DNA of 64,000 nt from assembly GCA_963680875.1 (NCBI GenBank), contig OY804577.1, positions 150,306,196 to 150,370,195 of the forward strand, read 5' to 3'. Both the position numbers and the translations under genes were made by a program. Positions 56,281 through 64,000 of this stretch are shown here, in pieces; positions within the stretch are counted from its first letter, which is position 1; every line of letters starts with the position of its first letter. This DNA comes from Bathymodiolus brooksi. Taxonomy: Eukaryota > Mollusca > Bivalvia > Mytilida > Modiolidae. The notes below the pieces were generated by a model. The model ran no database searches and was not told the origin of the DNA. It saw only the letters and a list, made by a program, of their open reading frames with translations.

Positions 56281-56460
56281 CTGACCAACAACCGAGGGTC
56301 AATCTAGGTTCTCGGACCTCACCAAAAATCGGGGGTGAATCTAGGTTCTCGGACCTCACCAAAACTGAGGGTGAATCTAGGTGCTCGGACCTCACCAAAA
56401 CGAGGGCGAATCTAGGAGCTCGAACTTCACCATAAACCGGGGATGAATCTAGGTGCTAGC
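56281..56460 (+). repeat. Five-copy minisatellite, 35-37 bp period
   Basis: The core AATCTAGG occurs at 56,301, 56,338, 56,374, 56,409 and 56,446, giving spacings of 37, 36, 35 and 37 bp. Between cores are GTTCTCGGACCTCACC and a variable CAAAA stretch leading to GGGGGTGA or similar. The first and last copies are the most diverged. GGTGA and TCACC in each unit could pair as a short stem. The block is GC-richer than its surroundings and unrelated to either flanking satellite. Confidence 0.88.
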
Positions 56461-56668
56461 GACGGGAAAGCAGATACTTCCTCTTATCAAATCTTCGATA
56501 TGTTACTCATATATTCAGGATTTGTTGAACAAACACAAATAACATAAACATGTCATCAGCCCTCCGACAAACAACTGGGGGTAAAGACGAACCTAACATG
56601 GTTTTTATGAGGAAATCGCAACGGACATCACAACACGGAACTAAGAACGTTAAGACAAATAATAGTAC
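56461..56668. other. Short low-copy spacer before the 29-bp array
   Basis: About 200 bp of non-repetitive sequence. It contains a second copy of the 12-mer ACATCACAACAC (56,625-56,636), first seen at 56,240-56,251. It then grades into the 29-bp array through TAATAGTACAAAATGTAC. No gene or RNA feature is apparent. Confidence 0.6.
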
Positions 56669-57219
56669 AAAATGTACAACACGAACCCCACTATTACTAA
56701 ATATAGAACACGAACCCCACTATTACTAAATATAGAACACGAACCCCACTATTACTAAATATAGAACACGAACCCCACTATTACTAAATGTAGAACACGA
56801 ACCCCACTATTACTAAATATAGAACACGAACACCACTATTACTAAATATAGAACACGAACCCCACTATTACTAAATATAGAACACGAACCCCACTATTAC
56901 TAAATATAGAACATGAACCCACTATTACTAAATATAGAACACGAACCCCACTATTACTAAATATAGAACACGAACCCCACTATTACTAAATATAGAACAC
57001 GAACCCCACTATTACTAAATATAGAACACAAACCCCACTATTACTAAAAATATAGAACACGAACCCCACTATTACTAAATATAGAACACGAACCCCACTA
57101 TTAATAAATGTACAACACGAACCCCACTATTACTAAATATAGAACACGAACCCCACTATTATTAAATATAGAACACGAACCCCACTATTACTAAATATAG
57201 AACACGAACCCCACTATTA

Positions 57220-58119
57220 CTAAATATAGAACACGAACCCCACTATTACTAAAAATATAGAACACGAACCCCACTATTACTAAATATAGAACACGAACCC
57301 CACTATTACTAAATGTACAACACGAACCCCACTATTACTAAATGTAGACCCCACTATTACTAAATGTAGAACACGAACCCCACTATTACTAAATATAGAA
57401 CACGAACCCCACTATTACTAAATATAGAACACGAACCCCACTATTACTAAATGTAGAACACGAACCCCACTATTACTAAATATACAATACAAACCCCACT
57501 ATTACTAAATATAGAACACGAACCCCACTATTACTAAATATAGAACACAAACCCCACTATTACTAAATATAGAACACGAACCCCACTATTAATAAATGTA
57601 CAACACGAACCCCACTATTACTAAATATAGAACACGAACCCCACTATTACTAAATATAGAACACGAACCCCACTATTACTAAATATAGAACACGAACCCC
57701 ACTATTACTCAATATAGAACACGAACCCCACTATTACTAAATATAGAACACGAATCCCAGCATTACTAAATATAGAACACGAACCCCGCTATTACTAAAT
57801 ATAGAACACGAACCCCACTATTACTAAATATAGAACACGAACCCCACTATTACTAAATGTAGACCCCACTATTACTAAATAGAGAACACGAACCCCCACT
57901 ATTACTAAATGTAGACCCCACTATTACTAAATATAGAACACGAACCCCACTATTACTAAATGTACAACACGAACCCCACTATTACTAAATGTACAACACG
58001 AACCCCACTATTACTAAATATAGAACACGAACCCCACTATTACTAAATGTAGACCCCACTATTACTAAATAGAGAACACGAACCCCACTATTAATAAATG
58101 TAGACCCCACTATTACTAA
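57220..58119 (+). repeat. Block of the 29-bp array repeated at +5881
   Basis: TAAAAATATAG at 57,250 and 63,131, TAAATGTACA at 57,310 and 63,191, TATACAATAC at 57,481 and 63,362, and CTCAATATAG with C at 57,710 and 63,591 share an offset of 5881. The match continues to the right edge of the window (58,119 and 64,000). Private differences are CGAATCCCAG near 57,755 against CGAACCCCAG, and AATAAATGTAC near 57,590 against AATAAATATAC. Confidence 0.83.
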
Positions 58120-59149
58120 ATATAGAACACGAACCCCACTATTACTAAATGTACAACACGAACCCCACTATTACTAAATATAGAACTCGAACCCCACTAT
58201 TACTAAATATAGAACACGAACCCCAACATTACTAAATATAGAACACGAACCCCACTATTACTAAATATAGAACACGAACCCCACTATTACTAAATGTAGA
58301 CCCCACTATTACTAAATGTACAATACAAAGCCCACTATTACTAAATATAGAACACGAACCCCACTATTACTAAATATAGAACACGAACCCCACTATTACT
58401 AAATATAGAACACGAACACCACTATTACTAAATATAGAACACGAACCCCACTATTACTAAAAATATAGAACACGAACCCCACTATTACTAAAAATATAGA
58501 ACACGAACCCCACTATTACTAAATATAGAACACGAACCCCACTATTAATAAATGTTCAACACGAACCCCACTATTACTAAATATAGAACACGAACCCCAC
58601 TATTACTAAATATAGAACACGAACCCCCCTATTACTAAATATAGAACACGAACCCCACTATTACTAAATATACAACACGAACCCCACTATTACTAAAAAT
58701 ATAGAACACGAACCCCACTATTACTAAATATAGAACACGAACCCCACTATTACTAAATGTACAACACGATCCCCACTATTACTAAATGTAGACCCCACTA
58801 TTACTAAATGTAGAACACGAACCCCACTATTACTAAATATAGAACACGAACCCCACTATTACTAAATATAGAACACGAACCCCACTATTACTAAATATAG
58901 AACACGAACCCCACTATTACTAAATATAGAACACGAACCCCACTATTACTAAATATAGAACACGAACCCCAGCATTACTAAATATAGAACACGAACCCCA
59001 CTATTACTAAATATAGAACACGAACCCCACTATTACTAAATATAGAACACGAACCCCACTATTACTAAATATAGAACACGAACCCCACTATTACTAAATG
59101 TAGACCCCACTATTACTAAATAGAGAACACGAACCCCCACTATTACTAA

Positions 59150-60915
59150 ATATAGAACACGAACCCCACTATTACTAAATGTACAACACGAACCCCACTA
59201 TTACTAAATGTACAACACGAACCCCACTATTACTAAATATAGAACACGAACCCCACAATTACTAAATGTAGACCCCACTATTACTAAATAGAGAACACGA
59301 ACCCCACTATTACTAAAAATATAGAACACGAACCCCACTATTACTAAATATAGAACACGAACCCCACTATTACTAAATGTACAACACGAACCCCACTATT
59401 ACTAAAGGTAGACCCCACTATTACTAAATGTAGAACACGAACCCCACTATTACTAAATATAGAACACGAACCCCACTATTACTAAATGTAGAACACGAAC
59501 CCCACTATTACTAAATGTAGACCCCACTATTACTAAATGTAGAACACGAACCCCACTATTACTAAATGTAGACCCCACTATTACTAAATAGAGAACACGA
59601 ACCCCACTATTACTAAAAATATAGAACACGAACCCCACTATTACTAAATATAGAACACGAACCCCACTATTACTAAATGTACAACACGAACCCCACTATT
59701 AATAAATGTAGACCCCACTATTACTAAATGTAGAACACGAACCCCACTATTACTAAATATAGAACACGAACCCCACTATTACTAAATATAGAACACGAAC
59801 CCCACTATTACTAAATATAGAACACAAACCCCACTATTACTAAATATAGAACACGAACCCCACTATTAATAAATGTACAACACGAACCCCACTATTACTA
59901 AATAGAGAACACGAACCCCACTATTACTAAAAATATAGAACACGAACCCCACTATTACTAAATATAGAACACGAACCCCACTATTACTAAATGTAAAACA
60001 CGAACCCCACTATTACTAAATGTAGACCCCACTATTACTAAATGTAGAACACGAACCCCACTATTACTAAATATAGAACACGAACCCCACTATTACTAAA
60101 TGTAGAACACGAACCCCACTATTACTAAATGTAGACCCCACTATTACTAAATAGAGAACACGAACCCCACTATTACTAAAAATATAGAACACGAACCCCA
60201 CTATTACTAAATATAGAACACGAACCCCACTATTACTAAATGTACAACACGAACCCCACTATTACTAAATGTAGACCCCACTATTACTAAATGTAGAACA
60301 CGAACCCCACTATTACTAAATATAGAACACGAACCCCACTATTACTAAATATAGAACACGAACCTCACTATTACTAAATATAGAACACAAACCCCACTAT
60401 TACTAAATATAGAACACGAACCCCACTATTAATAAATGTACAACACGAACCCCACTATTACTAAATAGAGAACACGAACCCCACTATTACTAAATATAGA
60501 ACACGAACCCCACTATTACTAAATATAGAACACGAACCCCACTATTACTAAATATAGAACACGAACCCCACTATTACTAAATATAGAACACGAACCCCAG
60601 CATTACTAAATATAGAACACGAACCCCACTATTACTAAATATAGAACACGAACCCCACTATTACTAAATATAGAACACGAACCCCACTATTACTAAATGT
60701 AGACCCCACTATTACTAAATAGAGAACACGAACCCCCACTATTACTAAATATAGAACACGAACCCCACTATTACTAAATGTACAACACGAACCCCACTAT
60801 TACTAAATGTACAACACGAACCCCACTATTACTAAATGTAGACCCCACTATTACTATATGTACAACACGAACCCCAATATTACTAAATATAGAACACGAA
60901 CCCCACTATTACTAA
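59150..60915 (+). repeat. 1766-bp tandem duplication in the 29-bp array, first copy
   Basis: Variant units recur 1766 bp apart: ACAATT at 59,255 and 61,021, the boundary near 59,453 and 61,219, TGTAGAAC near 60,098 and 61,864, AGCATT at 60,599 and 62,365, and a CCCCC unit at 60,733 and 62,499. The second copy begins where this one ends. Confidence 0.85.
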
Positions 60916-62690
60916 ATATAGAACACGAACCCCACTATTACTAAATGTACAACACGAACCCCACTATTACTAAATGTACAACACGAACCCCACTATTACT
61001 AAATATAGAACACGAACCCCACAATTACTAAATGTAGACCCCACTATTACTAAATAGAGAACACGAACCCCACTATTACTAAAAATATAGAACACGAACC
61101 CCACTATTACTAAATATAGAACACGAACCCCACTATTACTAAATGTACAACACGAACCCCACTATTACTAAAGGTAGACCCCACTATTACTAAATGTAGA
61201 ACACGAACCCCACTATTACTAAATATAGAACACGAACCCCACTATTACTAAATGTAGAACACGAACCCCACTATTACTAAATGTAGACCCCACTATTACT
61301 AAATGTAGAACACGAACCCCACTATTACTAAATGTAGACCCCACTATTACTAAATAGAGAACACGAACCCCACTATTACTAAAAATATAGAACACGAACC
61401 CCACTATTACTAAATATAGAACACGAACCCCACTATTACTAAATGTACAACACGAACCCCACTATTAATAAATGTAGACCCCACTATTACTAAATTTAGA
61501 ACACGAACCCCACTATTACTAAATATAGAACACGAACCCCACTATTACTAAATATAGAACACGAACCCCACTATTACTAAATATAGAACACAAACCCCAC
61601 TATTACTAAATATAGAACACGAACCCCACTATTAATAAATGTACAACACGAACCCCACTATTACTAAATAGAGAACACGAACCCCACTATTACTAAAAAT
61701 ATAGAACACGAACCCCACTATTACTAAATATAGAACACGAACCCCACTATTACTAAATGTAAAACACGAACCCCACTATTACTAAATGTAGACCCCACTA
61801 TTACTAAATGTAGAACACGAACCCCACTATTACTAAATATAGAACACGAACCCCACTATTACTAAATGTAGAACACGAACCCCACTATTACTAAATGTAG
61901 ACCCCACTATTACTAAATAGAGAACACGAACCCCACTATTACTAAAAATATAGAACACGAACCCCACTATTACTAAATATAGAACACGAACCCCACTATT
62001 ACTAAATGTACAACACGAACCCCACTATTACTAAATGTAGACCCCACTATTACTAAATGTAGAACACGAACCCCACTATTACTAAATATAGAACACGAAC
62101 CCCACTATTACTAAATATAGAACACGAACCTCACTATTACTAAATATAGAACACAAACCCCACTATTACTAAATATAGAACACGAACCCCACTATTAATA
62201 AATGTACAACACGAACCCCACTATTACTAAATAGAGAACACGAACCCCACTATTACTAAATATAGAACACGAACCCCACTATTACTAAATATAGAACACG
62301 AACCCCACTATTACTAAATATAGAACACGAACCCCACTATTACTAAATATAGAACACGAACCCCAGCATTACTAAATATAGAACACGAACCCCACTATTA
62401 CTAAATATAGAACACGAACCCCACTATTACTAAATATAGAACACGAACCCCACTATTACTAAATGTAGACCCCACTATTACTAAATAGAGAACACGAACC
62501 CCCACTATTACTAAATATAGAACACGAACCCCACTATTACTAAATGTACAACACGAACCCCACTATTACTAAATGTACAACACGAACCCCACTATTACTA
62601 AATGTAGACCCCACTATTACTATATGTACAACACGAACCCCAATATTACTAAATATAGAACACGAACCCCACTATTACTAAATATAGAAC
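60916..62690 (+). repeat. 1766-bp tandem duplication in the 29-bp array, second copy
   Basis: This is the direct continuation of the first copy. A private change TAAATTTAG near 61,495 faces TAAATGTAG near 59,729. The match ends near 62,690, where this copy has CCAACATT and the partner position has CCACTATT. Confidence 0.83.
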
Positions 62691-63100
62691 ACGAACCCCA
62701 ACATTACTAAATATAGAACACGAACCCCACTATTACTAAATATAGAACACGAACCCCACTATTACTAAATGTAGACCCCACTATTACTAAATGTACAATA
62801 CAAAGCCCACTATTACTAAATATAGAACACGAACCCCACTATTACTAAATATAGAACACGAACCCCAACATTACTAAATATAGAACACGAACCCCACTAT
62901 TACTAAATATAGAACACGAACCCCACTATTACTAAAAATATAGAACACGAACCCCACTATTACTAAATGTAGACCCCACTATTACTAAATATAGAACACG
63001 AACCCCACTATTACTAAATGTAGAACACGAACCCCACTATTACTAAATATACAATACAAACCCCACTATTACTAAATATAGAACACGAACCCCACTATTA

Positions 63101-64000
63101 CTAAATATAGAACACGAACCCCACTATTACTAAAAATATAGAACACGAACCCCACTATTACTAAATATAGAACACGAACCCCACTATTACTAAATGTACA
63201 ACACGAACCCCACTATTACTAAATGTAGACCCCACTATTACTAAATGTAGAACACGAACCCCACTATTACTAAATATAGAACACGAACCCCACTATTACT
63301 AAATATAGAACACGAACCCCACTATTACTAAATGTAGAACACGAACCCCACTATTACTAAATATACAATACAAACCCCACTATTACTAAATATAGAACAC
63401 GAACCCCACTATTACTAAATATAGAACACAAACCCCACTATTACTAAATATAGAACACGAACCCCACTATTAATAAATATACAACACGAACCCCACTATT
63501 ACTAAATATAGAACACGAACCCCACTATTACTAAATATAGAACACGAACCCCACTATTACTAAATATAGAACACGAACCCCACTATTACTCAATATAGAA
63601 CACGAACCCCACTATTACTAAATATAGAACACGAACCCCAGCATTACTAAATATAGAACACGAACCCCACTATTACTAAATATAGAACACGAACCCCACT
63701 ATTACTAAATATAGAACACGAACCCCACTATTACTAAATGTAGACCCCACTATTACTAAATAGAGAACACGAACCCCCACTATTACTAAATGTAGACCCC
63801 ACTATTACTAAATATAGAACACGAACCCCACTATTACTAAATGTACAACACGAACCCCACTATTACTAAATGTACAACACGAACCCCACTATTACTAAAT
63901 ATAGAACACGAACCCCACTATTACTAAATGTAGACCCCACTATTACTAAATAGAGAACACGAACCCCACTATTAATAAATGTAGACCCCACTATTACTAA
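63101..64000 (+). repeat. Second copy of 57,220-58,119, cut by the window edge
   Basis: This has the same succession of variant units as 57,220-58,119, at offset 5881. The right end is truncated by the window, so the duplicated block may be longer. Confidence 0.8.

Larger units (their letters stand above)
56669..64000 (+). repeat. 29-bp satellite array with 22- and 31-bp variants
   Basis: The standard unit is AACACGAACCCC followed by ACTATTAC and TAAATATAG (29 bp, about 34% GC), all in one orientation and running off the right edge. Variants include TGTAG, TGTAC and TAGAG endings, CACAAACC in place of CACGAACC, AGCATTAC and AACATTAC cores, a 31-bp unit with TAAAAATATAG, and a 22-bp unit lacking AACACGA. 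In the copies I checked the 22-bp unit directly follows a TGTAG ending. The plus strand has about 8 C to 2 G per unit. Occasional minus-strand open frames are read-through of the repeat and not genes. Confidence 0.97.

Noticed and set aside
56281..56460. tRNA-derived SINE B box at GGTTCTCGGACC
   Set aside because: It resembles GGTTCGANNCC only loosely and has an extra base. There is no A box at a suitable distance, and the unit is tandem rather than a single SINE.
59453..59638. 61-codon minus-strand frame, repeated identically at 61,219-61,404
   Set aside because: It is read-through of the 29-bp satellite where 22- and 31-bp variants happen to keep a frame open. The identical second copy is explained by the 1766-bp duplication.
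56669..64000. Pol III B box on the minus strand of the 29-bp unit (GGGGTTCGTG)
   Set aside because: The invariant A after TTCG is T, later positions also mismatch, and no A box exists in so short a unit.
1..64000. Telomeric repeats, rRNA or tRNA genes
   Set aside because: No TTAGGG-type tandem run and no conserved rRNA or tRNA sequence was seen in either orientation.

Overview
This window is almost entirely satellite DNA and I find no supportable gene in it. It fits a eukaryotic nuclear genome, probably an animal. Two unrelated tandem arrays tens of kilobases and several kilobases long are separated by about 2 kb of AT-rich DNA, and there is no operon, rRNA, tRNA, transposase or reverse-transcriptase reading frame. 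The species cannot be named from what is visible.

Layout. (1) Positions 1 to about 54,625 are one uninterrupted, head-to-tail array of a 71-bp monomer (about 41% GC, roughly 770 copies), all in the same orientation. It runs off the left edge of the window. Monomers fall into recognisable variants arranged in higher-order repeats. In the left 12.5 kb the basic order is a 14-monomer set of about 992-993 bp. From about 12.5 kb onward the array is a mosaic of longer duplicated blocks, with offsets I measured as 1551, 1553, 2127, 2416, 2700, 3049, 5513 and 7064 bp. (2) About 54,626-56,280 is AT-rich low-copy sequence with a short hairpin and a 27-bp tandem repeat. (3) About 56,281-56,460 is a small five-copy minisatellite of 35-37 bp. 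(4) About 56,461-56,668 is low-copy spacer. (5) About 56,669 to the right edge is a second array with a 29-bp unit, plus 22-bp and 31-bp variants. It also has higher-order structure: a 1766-bp tandem duplication and a 5881-bp-offset duplication.

Nothing here looks like a protein-based system. The interest lies in how the arrays evolve: nested duplications that can be put in relative order by private mutations, a recurrent 7-bp deletion at an internal direct repeat, variation concentrated at CpG sites, a chimeric monomer, and strong strand asymmetry in the 29-bp array. Centromeric, pericentromeric or other heterochromatic placement is possible but is inference. All coordinates of duplicated blocks are approximate to within about one monomer, because I aligned them by eye using marker variants.
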